From Nitrospirota bacterium (GTDB taxonomy: Bacteria > Nitrospirota > Nitrospiria > SBBL01 > JAADHI01), in the NCBI GenBank assembly GCA_029261165.1, contig JAJDBV010000070.1, positions 1-55,946 of the forward strand: a stretch of 55,946 nt of DNA, given 5' to 3'. The notes below the pieces were generated by a model. The model did not search any database, was not told where the DNA came from, and worked only from the letters and a program-made list of their open reading frames with translations. Numbering within the stretch: position 1 is the first letter of the stretch; every line of letters starts with the position of its first letter. Position numbers and translations under genes: made by a program. Positions 26,392-35,202 of this stretch are shown one piece after another.

Positions 26392-27168
26392 ATGTTTTCC
26401 GCTTCAAAGAAATCAATTAAGGAGCGCCTGGATACCCTGCTCCACTCACGCCGCTTTGCAGAAAGCCGTGAAAGGGCGAAGGCGCTTATCCTCTCCGGTG
26501 CCGTGATCGTCGACGGGGAAAAGATGGATAAGGTCGGCCTCCGTGTTCGGGTCGATGCCGAGATTGTCGTTAAAAAGAAAGCTTTCCCGTATGTCAGCCG
26601 GGGCGGGATCAAGTTGGAATGGGCCTTGGAGACCTTCCATATTGATGTTGTTGGAGCGATGGCGATTGATGTGGGAGCCTCGACGGGTGGTTTTACGGAT
26701 TGTCTCCTTCAGAAGGGCGCCGAGAAGGTCTATGCGGTTGATGTCGGCTATGGTCAACTCGCATGGCGGCTTCGCCAGGACCCACGAGTGGTTGTCATCG
26801 AACGGCAGAATATTCGTACCCTGTCGGCGGAAAAAATTTCCGATCAGATTAGTTTGGCCACAGTGGATGTATCATTTATCTCTCTTGAAAAGGTGATTCC
26901 TAACATCCTTCCGTTTCTGGGGGTGGACGCTGTATTGATCACACTGGTTAAACCTCAGTTTGAGGTTGGAAAAGGAGAGGTAGGGAAAGGGGGAATCGTC
27001 AGGAACCCCGAAAAACATCAAAAGGTTCTGGAGCGTATTTGCCACAAAGCGGATGCCTGGAACTTAGAGGTCCTTGGAACAACAACATCTCCCATCCTGG
27101 GTCAAAAAGGGAATACGGAATTTTTGGTTTATTTTAAGAAAATTGAGACAATAGTGAAGAATAAGTAG
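26392..27168 (+). CDS. tlyA: TlyA-family rRNA (cytidine-2'-O)-methyltransferase / hemolysin-like protein
   Basis: 258 residues. An N-terminal S4 RNA-binding domain (RLDTLLHSRRFAESRERAKA, then GAVIVDGEKMDKVGLRV) is followed by an FtsJ-like methyltransferase fold with AIDVGASTGGFTDCLLQKGA, YAVDVGYGQLAWRLRQDPRV, TVDVSFISLEKVIP and LVKPQFEVGKGEVGKGG. Characterised members methylate 16S and 23S rRNA. The start directly abuts the dxs stop. The stop TAG (27166-27168) is part of the left end of the next dispersed repeat. Confidence 0.9.
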   Translation: MFSASKKSIKERLDTLLHSRRFAESRERAKALILSGAVIVDGEKMDKVGLRVRVDAEIVVKKKAFPYVSRGGIKLEWALETFHIDVVGAMAIDVGASTGGFTDCLLQKGAEKVYAVDVGYGQLAWRLRQDPRVVVIERQNIRTLSAEKISDQISLATVDVSFISLEKVIPNILPFLGVDAVLITLVKPQFEVGKGEVGKGGIVRNPEKHQKVLERICHKADAWNLEVLGTTTSPILGQKGNTEFLVYFKKIETIVKNK

Positions 27169-27321
27169 CTGTTCAGATTGCCTAGATTTTTCTTTATGGC
27201 AAGGCACGAGGAGCGCAGGACCGGAACGTATGGTCCATACGTGAGGATTCGAGTACCGCAGAAACGCCACCATGGAGGATGGGTCTCGCGAAGCCAAAAG
27301 ATAGGTGAGCTGAATAGTTAC
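27165..27321 (-). repeat. Dispersed inverted-repeat element, copy 2 (opposite orientation)
   Basis: 157 bp with imperfect terminal repeats (GTAGCTGTTCAGAT at 27165 and CTGAATAGTTAC ending at 27321). On the minus strand the interior reads CTCGAATCCTCACGTAT, then CCATACGTTCCGGTCCTGCG and CTCCTCGTGCCTTGCC, clearly related to copies 1, 3 and 4. A central CGTATGG/CCATACG dyad can form a hairpin. The left end provides the tlyA stop codon. Confidence 0.75.
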
Positions 27322-27350
27322 AAGAATACAGCATTGGAGATAAAACAAAT

Positions 27351-28265
27351 ATGAAAATACTGGTGACAGGCGGCGCCGGCTTCATCGGCTCCCACTTGGT
27401 GGATCGCCTGATTCAGGAAGGGTATCAAGTGGTTGTTGTTGATGATCTTTCCAGCGGGAAGAAAAAAAATATCAATAAAGAGGCCGCATTCTATAAAATG
27501 GATATCCTCAGCAAGCGTATTGAGCGGGTCTTCCGGAAAGAACAGCCTGAGCTCATTTGCCACCTTGCGGCCCAGATGGATGTTCGGAGATCTGTAGCCG
27601 ATCCGGCATTTGACGCAAAGACGAACATCATGGGTCTCCTGAATCTTCTTGACGCTGCCGTTCGACACGGAACCCGACGGATAATTTTTGCCTCTTCCGG
27701 TGGGGAAATTTATGGGGAACAGGAGCTCTTCCCCGCACCGGAAGGGCATCCATGCCATCCGCTTTCTCCCTGCGGGGTTAGTAAGCTGTCGAGTGAGCAT
27801 TACCTGTACTACTATCAAAAAGCCAGCGGCCTGGAGTATACGACCTTACGATATGGTAATGTCTATGGCCCTCGACAGGATCCGAACGGAGAGGCCGGTG
27901 TCGTGGCCATTTTCACGCAAAAGATGCTGAAGGGAGAACAAGCCATCATCAATGGAAATGGGATGCAGACACGAGATTATGTTTTTGTGGATGATGTGGT
28001 CGATGCCAATATGGCGGTCATCAATATGGAGGTCGCGGGGACGTTTAATGTCGGTACGGGGAAAGAAACCTCGGTAAATCAGCTTTATAGGCATCTCCTT
28101 GATGCGACGGCTTCCACTGCAAAGGAAATTTACGGACCGGAAAAAAAGGGAGAACAGTTTCGTAGTGTTCTCGATTGGCAGAAGGTGAATAAGGCGGTGG
28201 AGTGGGAGCCGCGTGTGTCTCTGGAAGAGGGGTTGACCCGAACCGTGGCGTTCTTCAAGGGCTGA
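27351..28265 (+). CDS. GalE-like NAD-dependent epimerase/dehydratase with altered catalytic motif
   Basis: 304 residues of the extended SDR family. The N-terminus KILVTGGAGFIGSHLVDRL (NAD binding), the CHLAAQMDVRRSVADP region, FASSGGEIYGE (catalytic Ser region) and TLRYGNVYGPRQDP with GNGMQTRDYVFVDDVVDANM are typical of UDP-glucose 4-epimerase-like proteins. The catalytic YxxxK motif reads CGVSK here: codon TGC at 27771-27773 replaces the expected TAC/TAT, within SPCGVSKLSSEHY. This would remove the proton-relaying tyrosine. Either activity is reduced or altered, or the base is a sequence error. The rest of the gene looks intact. Confidence 0.87.
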   Translation: MKILVTGGAGFIGSHLVDRLIQEGYQVVVVDDLSSGKKKNINKEAAFYKMDILSKRIERVFRKEQPELICHLAAQMDVRRSVADPAFDAKTNIMGLLNLLDAAVRHGTRRIIFASSGGEIYGEQELFPAPEGHPCHPLSPCGVSKLSSEHYLYYYQKASGLEYTTLRYGNVYGPRQDPNGEAGVVAIFTQKMLKGEQAIINGNGMQTRDYVFVDDVVDANMAVINMEVAGTFNVGTGKETSVNQLYRHLLDATASTAKEIYGPEKKGEQFRSVLDWQKVNKAVEWEPRVSLEEGLTRTVAFFKG

Positions 28266-28303
28266 TCGAAGGGGATGACATCGTATTTTTATTGGAGGGA
28301 AGC

Positions 28304-28540
28304 ATGGCGGCAAAAAAAGTGACAGTGATTAATAAACTTGAGAAACAGGTTAAGGCATTAAAAGTCAAAATTGGGAAGAAAGACGGGGCTAAGGATGTTG
28401 CCGAAAAACGAGGACTCAGAAAGAAACTGAAGCGGGCACAGCGAAGAAGTAAACGCATGGTTGTACGTGCGGCTTCCATTGAGGCGAAAGCTAGGAAGAA
28501 AGGATCTGAGGGGTCAGCAGAGAAAAAAGAAGAGGCCTAG
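28304..28540 (+). CDS. Small basic protein of unknown function
   Basis: 78 residues from ATG 28304, which has a strong TTGGAGGGA ribosome site. It is extremely rich in Lys and Arg (LKVKIGKKDGAKDVAEKRGL, RKKLKRAQRRSKRMVVRAAS) and largely helical, with an acidic-basic tail. I do not recognise a family. The composition suggests nucleic-acid or ribosome binding. A frame open further upstream would overlap the epimerase and is not needed. Confidence 0.65.
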   Translation: MAAKKVTVINKLEKQVKALKVKIGKKDGAKDVAEKRGLRKKLKRAQRRSKRMVVRAASIEAKARKKGSEGSAEKKEEA

Positions 28541-28554
28541 GCCTATAGGAAAAA

Positions 28555-29466
28555 ATGACACCGTTTATAAAAGTTGGATTAGCGCTCGGGGGAGGCGGGG
28601 CCAAAGGGATCGCGCATCTTGGCGTTTTGAAGGTGCTTGAGGAAGAAGGGATTCTGTTTCACCTGATTGCCGGGACAAGCTTTGGCTCCATCGTCGGCGC
28701 GATGTATGCCCAAAACCCGCATGTAGATCCCGTCCGTGAACGGGTAATCAAGTTTTTAGGAAGCAGTCGGTTTAGACGTACGAAAATATTTTTTATTAAA
28801 AAGCACTACGAGCAGAAAAAAACAACGGATTTCATTTCAAGTATCCGATCCTATCTTCAGAAGGGGATATTCTGGGGGATTTCCCTGCAGCGCACTTCCT
28901 TTATCCCCGAAACAGATTTTCTCGACCAACTCAGTCACCTTCTGGATGAAAAAGAAATCAGTGAGACGGCGATTCCCTTTGCGGCCGTTGCAACAGATCT
29001 CATTGACGGTGAGGAAGTGGTCCTGACCAAAGGGCCGATGAGAGAGAGCGTGGCGGCCAGTTGTGCAATCCCAGGTGTTTTTCCGCCGATCAAACTCGCG
29101 AACTCATTACTGATTGACGGAGGGTGGGTCAATCAGATTCCGGTAGAGCCATTAAGGCAGCTCGGTGCGAATTTCACCATTGCGGTCGATATATCAGAAG
29201 AAAAAAAATCTTCCGATGGTCTCAACAGTGGACTCGATATCGTTCTCAGGTCTGGCGAAATCACACGAAGGGCACTCTCTAAGCTGCAGATATCAAAGGC
29301 TGATCTGGTAATCTCTCCCAAGATAGATGATATTCACTGGTCGGATTTTTGGCGGTACAAAGAGGCGATACAGAGAGGAGAAGAGGCGGCACGCCTCAAA
29401 GTCGATGAACTCAAGCAACTCATCCTGAGGAGGCAGATCAAAAACCTGTTCAAACTCAATGTTTAG
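28555..29466 (+). CDS. Patatin-like phospholipase (RssA/YchK type)
   Basis: 303 residues. The oxyanion loop GLALGGGGAKGIAHLGVLK, the nucleophile elbow GTSFGS (GxSxG, Ser at about residue 43) and the Asp of the dyad in LLIDGGWVNQIPVEPLR are all present, as in bacterial patatins of the RssA/NTE group. These are serine hydrolases acting on lipids; the substrate is not defined. No signal peptide is visible. It is likely co-transcribed with the small basic gene 14 bp upstream. Confidence 0.88.
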   Translation: MTPFIKVGLALGGGGAKGIAHLGVLKVLEEEGILFHLIAGTSFGSIVGAMYAQNPHVDPVRERVIKFLGSSRFRRTKIFFIKKHYEQKKTTDFISSIRSYLQKGIFWGISLQRTSFIPETDFLDQLSHLLDEKEISETAIPFAAVATDLIDGEEVVLTKGPMRESVAASCAIPGVFPPIKLANSLLIDGGWVNQIPVEPLRQLGANFTIAVDISEEKKSSDGLNSGLDIVLRSGEITRRALSKLQISKADLVISPKIDDIHWSDFWRYKEAIQRGEEAARLKVDELKQLILRRQIKNLFKLNV

Positions 29467-29487
29467 GAGTCCGGGAGGCATCACAGC

Positions 29488-29655
29488 TTGGCAAAATGGG
29501 AATATAAAACAGCGCGACTGGCTGGGGTCCAAATTGAAAACCAGCTTAATTTTCTCGGAGAACAGAACTGGGAATTGATACAAGTTGTCTACCAGCCTGA
29601 AGAGGATTACCCCTTTTTTTGTATCTTAAAAAAATCGTTGGAGCGATTTTCTTGA
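29488..29655 (+). CDS. Small DUF4177-like protein
   Basis: 55 residues starting at TTG 29488, with GGGAGG nine bases upstream. It reads AKWEYKTARLAGVQIENQLN, FLGEQNWELIQVVYQ and then YPFFCILKK. The W-E-Y-K start, the LNxxGxxxWELVxV middle and the FxLKK end are the DUF4177 pattern. The function is unknown. The stop overlaps the likely start of the diguanylate cyclase gene (shared TTGA), which suggests translational coupling. Confidence 0.65.
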   Translation: MAKWEYKTARLAGVQIENQLNFLGEQNWELIQVVYQPEEDYPFFCILKKSLERFS

Positions 29656-31769
29656 GGCGTTTTGCTTTATCCCTTCTGTTTCTTTTTGCTGTCGGTGGCG
29701 CATTGCTCCCCGCGGGCATCTACACGATGGGTCAATCTCTCTGGTGGTTGGTCCTGGCCACGCTTTCGCTGTCACGCCTTTATGACCGAATCAAAAGGAA
29801 ACACTCTCAGAGCTTGATGGACATCGAGGTCTTATCGCTTGTCCTTCTCTTTATTCATGCCGTTTCCGAGAATACGGGCGGTATGCATTCTCCCTTCCTT
29901 GCCTCCTACGTCATTATCGTTCTTCTGTCTTCTCTTTATGCCAATTTCACCAAGAATATGGCCGTTGTCGCAGGGATTATATTTCTGGAAATTACTCCCG
30001 TTCTCCTTGTCCCGCCAGATGAGGGGATGTCCATCCGTTTATTTTTTCCGTTCATCATCCTCGCCTTAATCCCATCGATTGTGCGGGTCTTTCTCCAATC
30101 ACAGCAACTGGAGAAAGAGGTGCTTCAGGAACAATATGAACGCATTCAGGACGGTGTCGCGTCATTAGAGGTTTCCCTGTATCCCGATGAAAGGGGGAAC
30201 GGAGCCCAACTCCTGGAGGAAAAGAAAGAGGAAGAAGCCGCTGCCTATGCAGATCAAATGGAAACAAATCTCGAAAATCTCTTGCAATTGATTCAGTCAA
30301 GCCATCCAGAAGTGACCCGGTCTGTCGTCATGTTAAACAACCCCGAAAAGGAATATCTTTGGGTCTGTGCAGCGAAGGGAAGAGACGATCATGTTGGTAT
30401 TCACCGTAAGAAGGTTCTCTTGGGGAAGGGACTTCTGGGTTGGATTGCAAAGGAGGGGCAAACGGTCTTGATTTCGGATCTTCGAAATCACAATGAGCGT
30501 CTGGATTACGATGACGGATCTGTTCCCATCTGTTCTCTGATTGTCGTTCCCATCATTGATGAGGGTAGGCTGGAAGGACTCATTTGTATTGACAGCACGA
30601 AAGATCATGCCTTTTCAGAACGTGACAAGAAGCTGGTCGAACATGTTGCAAAAGAGATTATCCGCGTTCTCCATTACTATAGAGGCCAGCAGCGTTTGAG
30701 TGCACAGACAAAAGAGCATGCCACCCTGCTCAAATTTACGAAAAATCTGGGGTCGAAACTTGATTTGACGCATCGTTTGGAGGCAACGATCTCTTCGGCG
30801 AAAGAAATCATCGACTTTGAAGCCTGTTTCATTTTTCTGGTTGAGCCGGGAGAACGCCGGATGACGGTCAAAGCTGTCCGCGGCTATGACACGGAGATTA
30901 TCGGCCATTCCTTTCCAATTACGAACGGTTTGCTGAGTCTGATCGTTAAGAATCGCCAGGACCTTGCTTTTTCAAACACGCTGTATGCCAAGATGGAAAC
31001 GCCTCCTATTTTACGCCGTAAGGAGAACAAGATTTTTCCGGACGGATGTAAGATTCGCCTCCCTTCCCACTCCTTTCTTGGTCTTCCGATGCAAATTGAG
31101 GATCAGATGATTGGAGTGGTTCTCTTTTCATCTGAAAAAGATGATGCGTTTACGACCTATAATCGCCATATTCTAAAAATTATGTGTAATCATGTTGCCG
31201 TCTCGATTAATGAAGCGAAAGCCCATGATCAGGTGAAGCGTCTTTCCGTCACCGATGGGCTGACCGGACTTCTGAACCATCGACGCTTCCAGGAACGTCT
31301 TTTAGAGATGTTTGACCTTGTGAATCGCCATCCAGCACCGTTTTCCCTGTTGATGATCGACATTGATCACTTTAAGAAAGTCAACGATACCTTTGGGCAT
31401 CCGGCGGGAGATGCCGTGATCAAGAAGGTTTCAAGTATCTTGACAAAACTAGTCCGGAAGGTAGATGTCGTTGCCCGCTACGGGGGAGAAGAGTTTGTTG
31501 TTCTCCTGGTCAAAACAGATTCCGCCCTGGCGTTTAAGATGGCGGAACGGATCAGAAAGGCGATAAAATCGAATCCCGCCTCTTGGAAGGGGGAAAAGAT
31601 TACAACGACCGTCAGCATCGGAATCAGCGGACAACCGGAAGATGCAACGCGGCGGGAAGATTTTGTCGCCTATGCGGATCGTGCCCTGTATGCTTCGAAA
31701 CAAGGCGGCCGAAACCGGACCACGCTTTATAAAGATGTGAAGGTGACGACGCTGTCTGAAGCGGGATGA
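29652..31769 (+). CDS. Membrane diguanylate cyclase with two GAF domains
   Basis: About 705 residues from TTG 29652, chosen because GGAG lies 8 bases upstream; the frame is open to 29619. The N-terminal 170 residues hold five or six membrane helices and are followed by a coiled coil. A GAF domain (about 205-345) contains GKGLLGWIAKEGQTVLISDL, and a second (about 365-530) contains SFLGLPMQIEDQMIGVVLFS. The C-terminal GGDEF domain has SVTDGLTGLLNHRRF, DIDHFKKVNDTFGH and the active-site RYGGEEF. RKVD, the RxxD product-inhibition site, lies at the expected position upstream of it. It should make cyclic di-GMP, often linked to exopolysaccharide control. Confidence 0.9.
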   Translation: MRRFALSLLFLFAVGGALLPAGIYTMGQSLWWLVLATLSLSRLYDRIKRKHSQSLMDIEVLSLVLLFIHAVSENTGGMHSPFLASYVIIVLLSSLYANFTKNMAVVAGIIFLEITPVLLVPPDEGMSIRLFFPFIILALIPSIVRVFLQSQQLEKEVLQEQYERIQDGVASLEVSLYPDERGNGAQLLEEKKEEEAAAYADQMETNLENLLQLIQSSHPEVTRSVVMLNNPEKEYLWVCAAKGRDDHVGIHRKKVLLGKGLLGWIAKEGQTVLISDLRNHNERLDYDDGSVPICSLIVVPIIDEGRLEGLICIDSTKDHAFSERDKKLVEHVAKEIIRVLHYYRGQQRLSAQTKEHATLLKFTKNLGSKLDLTHRLEATISSAKEIIDFEACFIFLVEPGERRMTVKAVRGYDTEIIGHSFPITNGLLSLIVKNRQDLAFSNTLYAKMETPPILRRKENKIFPDGCKIRLPSHSFLGLPMQIEDQMIGVVLFSSEKDDAFTTYNRHILKIMCNHVAVSINEAKAHDQVKRLSVTDGLTGLLNHRRFQERLLEMFDLVNRHPAPFSLLMIDIDHFKKVNDTFGHPAGDAVIKKVSSILTKLVRKVDVVARYGGEEFVVLLVKTDSALAFKMAERIRKAIKSNPASWKGEKITTTVSIGISGQPEDATRREDFVAYADRALYASKQGGRNRTTLYKDVKVTTLSEAG

Positions 31770-31786
31770 GCTGAATCGTTAATCCT

Positions 31787-33211
31787 TTATTCAGTTTTAA
31801 TTTTTTTTAACGCGTTCCCCGCGGCCTTGTTCAAGACCCGTCCGACATTCCCTGCTGCATACGTTCGGACAGCAAGATCCGGGTCTTTGAGGCTTTCTTT
31901 GAGGAGAGGAAGGGCCTTGATCCCTCCGATCTCCCCCAGGGCCCGGATCGTGGCGATCCGGACGCGCGTTGCTGTATCCTGCATCGACTCAGACAAGAGT
32001 CGAAACGCCTCTTCTCCTCCTATTTTCCGGAGTGAGCCGATCGCGAAATGTCGAATCGCGTAGTCCTCTGCCGTCAAAGCGTCCCGATAGATGGAGAACT
32101 TCTTTTTCCCCAGATAGTGTAAGCCCTCGGCGGCCGAGACCTGAACAATGACATCGCTGTCGCCGAGTAATTTTGTCAGGAGTGGAATGGCCCGTTGATC
32201 CCCGAGTTTTCCAAGTGATGTGGCTGCGGCTGCCCGAACGGAAGGAACCGGGTCAGAGAGCGCTTTTACCAAGGGGGAATAGAGATCACCTGAAGAAATA
32301 TCCCCCATTGCTTCTGCCGCGTACATTCGGAGAGACTCATCAGGGTCCGCAATAAAATCGACGAGAAGAGGCACGGCCTCCTTCATCTTGCTACGCCCGA
32401 GAGCGGCGGCTCCTGCCGATCTCGGATTGGATTCCAGCCCTTGGATGATCTCAAGCATTTTTGGAAAGGCGTCTTGATCTCCCCATTTTGCCATGGCTGC
32501 GAGTGAGAAAAGCTGGACGGTAATATCGGCATCATCCGAAAATGTCGCGAGAAGTTTGTTGAGCGCAGCACCATTCTGCTCTCCTCTTTTGCTGTTCTCT
32601 TCTGCCATGTCATCAATGGCCTTCACGGCTCCGACGCGTACCATCCCATCCGGATCGTTCCCGGCCGCCATGAACAGCTTTAAGGCATCCGGGCCACCCA
32701 GAAGGCCGATCGATTCGACTGCGAAAAACCGGACAAAGGTTTCCGAATCTCTCAGGCCCGGAATAATGAGAGGGGTCAATTTTACGTCTCCCATTTCTCC
32801 AACGGCCTTAACCGCGGCGCTTCTGACAAATAAGTTTTCATGAGAAAGGGAGAGCTTAATGATGCCGATTGAGATCTCTTTCAGAAGCGGGATGGCCAAC
32901 TCCGGATACCGTTTTTCAACCACTTCAAGGCTTCGAAATGCCGTCTCGATTGATCCTTGTGAGACATAAGAAAGTGCTTTTATGCGGTGGGCGGGCAAAG
33001 AGTCGGGCATTTTCTGGAGGAGACTGTCACTCAAGGAAAGTGCGCGGTTAAAATCCCCCTGTGCATATGCTTGCTCCGCTTCGGCAAGCGCATTATCTGA
33101 AGACGGGGTGCATCCCAGTACGGTGAGGAACGAAGAGAAGAGGACGACAAATCGAATCAGGCGCATTAGATGATGCTTGGGGCTGGATGGAAAACATTTT
33201 TTTATATTCAA
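31787..33211 (-). CDS. HEAT-repeat lipoprotein
   Basis: 474 residues. The N-terminal signal (VVLFSSFLTVLGC) ends in a lipobox with Cys34, so the mature protein is a lipoprotein. A short TPR-like segment (AEQAYAQGDFNRALSLSDSL) comes first. About ten HEAT/PBS-lyase-type repeats follow, e.g. VRSAAVKAVGEMGD, VRVGAVKAIDDMAE, VRAAAATSLGKLGDQRAIPL and VRIATIRALGEIGG. Such repeats bind proteins; the partner is unknown. TTG 33211 has a GAGGAG site; ATG 33166 would give a more typical signal length. Confidence 0.85.
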   Translation of the reverse strand: MNIKKCFPSSPKHHLMRLIRFVVLFSSFLTVLGCTPSSDNALAEAEQAYAQGDFNRALSLSDSLLQKMPDSLPAHRIKALSYVSQGSIETAFRSLEVVEKRYPELAIPLLKEISIGIIKLSLSHENLFVRSAAVKAVGEMGDVKLTPLIIPGLRDSETFVRFFAVESIGLLGGPDALKLFMAAGNDPDGMVRVGAVKAIDDMAEENSKRGEQNGAALNKLLATFSDDADITVQLFSLAAMAKWGDQDAFPKMLEIIQGLESNPRSAGAAALGRSKMKEAVPLLVDFIADPDESLRMYAAEAMGDISSGDLYSPLVKALSDPVPSVRAAAATSLGKLGDQRAIPLLTKLLGDSDVIVQVSAAEGLHYLGKKKFSIYRDALTAEDYAIRHFAIGSLRKIGGEEAFRLLSESMQDTATRVRIATIRALGEIGGIKALPLLKESLKDPDLAVRTYAAGNVGRVLNKAAGNALKKIKTE

Positions 33212-33250
33212 GGTAGACTCCTCATGACTTGTTACAATGGCAGTATAAGT

Positions 33251-35002
33251 TCATCTCCTCCTGAAGAATGAGAGCAGGAGGATCAGTGACGACAATAGAA
33301 TCGATATGCTCAGTAAGATCCCTTCAAGACTTCTATGATCGTGGACGATATTTCGATAAAGAAGCGTCATCACGACGATAAAAGTTGTGAGGATGGTCCG
33401 ATAAGCGAGGCGGTAGATCTTTGACAGAATCTGGGTGAGATCTTCCGAGTGCATTTCTGTCCTGAAATGTCCCCGATTGGAGAGATCCACCAAGGTTCGT
33501 AGTGCGACTGGAAGTTCAAGGAGGGAAGAGACAATCTCTTGCCCTTTGGAAAAAATCTCACTCAACCAATCGGTCGGTGAGATAAATTTTTTGGCATGGG
33601 GTTTTGCCAATTCAATGATGTTCAGACTCGGATCAAGTTGGGAACAAAGCCCGTTGAGCATCCCTGCGGTTCGTCCGAACAGGATAAAATGATTGGGGAT
33701 TTGAAGCGAAGGGTATACGTGAAAAAGGGTTTCGAGATCCTGTGCGACTTGGGTGATGGTGATGTTTTTAAACGATCGCGGGGCGATATCCCGGTAACGA
33801 TCCATAAAAAAACGGACCACATTCTCTACATCTTCTATTTTTTCGCTCCGAGAGATGAAGCCGAGGTCGAGGAGGGCGTGCGTGATTCCAGAGTTTTCCC
33901 GGTCGATGATCGCAAGGATCATCTTCTCAATCCCACGGTGGATTGAGGGGGCGATCGGCTGCATCAATCCGAAATCGACAAAGACCAGGCGGGGGCCTGG
34001 CTGGACAAAGAGGTTTCCCGGATGCGGATCTCCGTGAAAAAATCGATGCTGCAGGATCTGCTTCATGTACGATTCTACCAGGAGGGTTGCCACCGAGGTC
34101 GTATCAATGCCGGCTTCTTTTATCTTGTCAAACCGGTTGATCTTGATTCCCTCTACGAATTGAAGCGTCAGAACACGTTTGGTGGTAAAGGGCCAAATCA
34201 CATCCGGGACAATGATGCGGTCATCTCCCTCGAAATTTTTCCGAAATTGTTCGGCATGATGGGCTTCGTCTACATAGTTTAACTCTTGATGGACAATCTT
34301 TGAAAATTCGCTATAGAGAATATCAAATCGGATTCTGGGGAAGATTTTTTGAAGGACCCAGATAATCGATCGAATGGCTTTTAAATCGGTCTCTACGATC
34401 GATTCAATTTTGGGGTATTGAATCTTGACGGCCACCCGTGTCCCGACAGATTGGTGTTCAGCCAGAGCAGATTTCAGCGTGGCCTCATGGACCTGCCCCA
34501 GGGATGCAGAGGCAATGGGGTTTTCGTTGAAAGTTTGAAATATGGACGAAGGCGGCGCGCCGAGTTCTTCAATAAATCGCGCCTGGATTCCGGGGAAAGG
34601 GGCTGGGGGGACCTGATCCTGAAGGAGGGAAAGGGTTTGGGTATATGACTCAGGCAGGAGATCAACCCGTGCGCTCATAAACTGGCCGACCTTGATCAGC
34701 AATCCTTTTAATGAAAGAGCCGTCTGTTGTAATCTAAGCGCATTTTTCTTATGGATGTTCTCTTTCCATCGCTTTCCACGCTCCCTGGAAAGAAAGGGAG
34801 AAACAATCGTAAATATAAAATAGTCGAGTAAAATTTGGAAGGCAAGCCAGCAGATCCGAATTGCCCGTGTTCTCAGATTTGTAGAGGTTGCTGAGGAATA
34901 GTTTGCTCCTGGAGCCGCATCCGAATGCTCTGATGTCTCATGCCTTGAAGGGGTGGGCAGTTCGTCATGTATTTCTTTTGTTTTTGACAATAACAACCTC
35001 AA
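33251..35002 (-). CDS. ABC1/UbiB-family atypical kinase (AarF-like)
   Basis: 583 residues. The family's KxGQ motif is in GLLIKVGQFMSARVDLLPE. The Ala-rich loop is ENPIASASLGQVHEATL and the ion-pair Lys is in RVAVKIQYPKI. The catalytic part is FHGDPHPGNLFV followed by FVDFGLMQP. Two C-terminal hydrophobic segments anchor it in the membrane. These proteins are ATPases that support ubiquinone or other isoprenoid-lipid handling. No ubi genes are nearby, so the lipid is open. The start (TTG 35002) is uncertain: the first 50 residues are poorly conserved. Confidence 0.88.
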   Translation of the reverse strand: MRLLLSKTKEIHDELPTPSRHETSEHSDAAPGANYSSATSTNLRTRAIRICWLAFQILLDYFIFTIVSPFLSRERGKRWKENIHKKNALRLQQTALSLKGLLIKVGQFMSARVDLLPESYTQTLSLLQDQVPPAPFPGIQARFIEELGAPPSSIFQTFNENPIASASLGQVHEATLKSALAEHQSVGTRVAVKIQYPKIESIVETDLKAIRSIIWVLQKIFPRIRFDILYSEFSKIVHQELNYVDEAHHAEQFRKNFEGDDRIIVPDVIWPFTTKRVLTLQFVEGIKINRFDKIKEAGIDTTSVATLLVESYMKQILQHRFFHGDPHPGNLFVQPGPRLVFVDFGLMQPIAPSIHRGIEKMILAIIDRENSGITHALLDLGFISRSEKIEDVENVVRFFMDRYRDIAPRSFKNITITQVAQDLETLFHVYPSLQIPNHFILFGRTAGMLNGLCSQLDPSLNIIELAKPHAKKFISPTDWLSEIFSKGQEIVSSLLELPVALRTLVDLSNRGHFRTEMHSEDLTQILSKIYRLAYRTILTTFIVVMTLLYRNIVHDHRSLEGILLSISILLSSLILLLSFFRRR

Positions 35003-35100
35003 GGATGAATCCTAACTCTATCAAGATTCAAGCACGGGTACAAGGGAACCGTTTTCTCGATAACGTAAAAAAGAGGTTGAAAAGGGAGATTGAAAAGGGC

Positions 35101-35129
35101 TTGACAGGAGAATGTCAAAGGGGTATCAT
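35101..35129 (+). promoter_or_regulatory. Near-consensus promoter before the Com-like gene
   Basis: TTGACA (35101-35106), 17-bp spacer and TATCAT (35124-35129). The -35 box is also the left arm of a TTGACA/TGTCAA dyad (35101-35118). The -10 box runs into the large palindrome that follows, so a repressor there would block transcription. Confidence 0.65.
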
Positions 35130-35173
35130 CATTCATGATATTGATAATAGATATCAATATCATGAATGATGAT
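35125..35173. promoter_or_regulatory. Perfect 22-bp-arm palindrome, probable operator (Fur-box-like)
   Basis: The left arm 35125-35146 and right arm 35152-35173 are exact reverse complements around a 5-bp centre. The inner part, GATATTGATAATAGATATCA, is AT-rich and recalls the GATAAT repeats of Fur boxes. It overlaps the -10 box and the expected transcription start. As RNA it would form a very stable 5' hairpin. Fur is an inference from appearance only. Confidence 0.6.
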
Positions 35174-35202
35174 CTTCGTTGTCTAGCTGGCAGGATGTTG
35201 AG

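Noticed and set aside
31770-31800. CTGAATCGTTAA after the diguanylate cyclase, resembling one end of the dispersed element
   Set aside because: No core sequence or second end nearby. A solo end cannot be told from chance.
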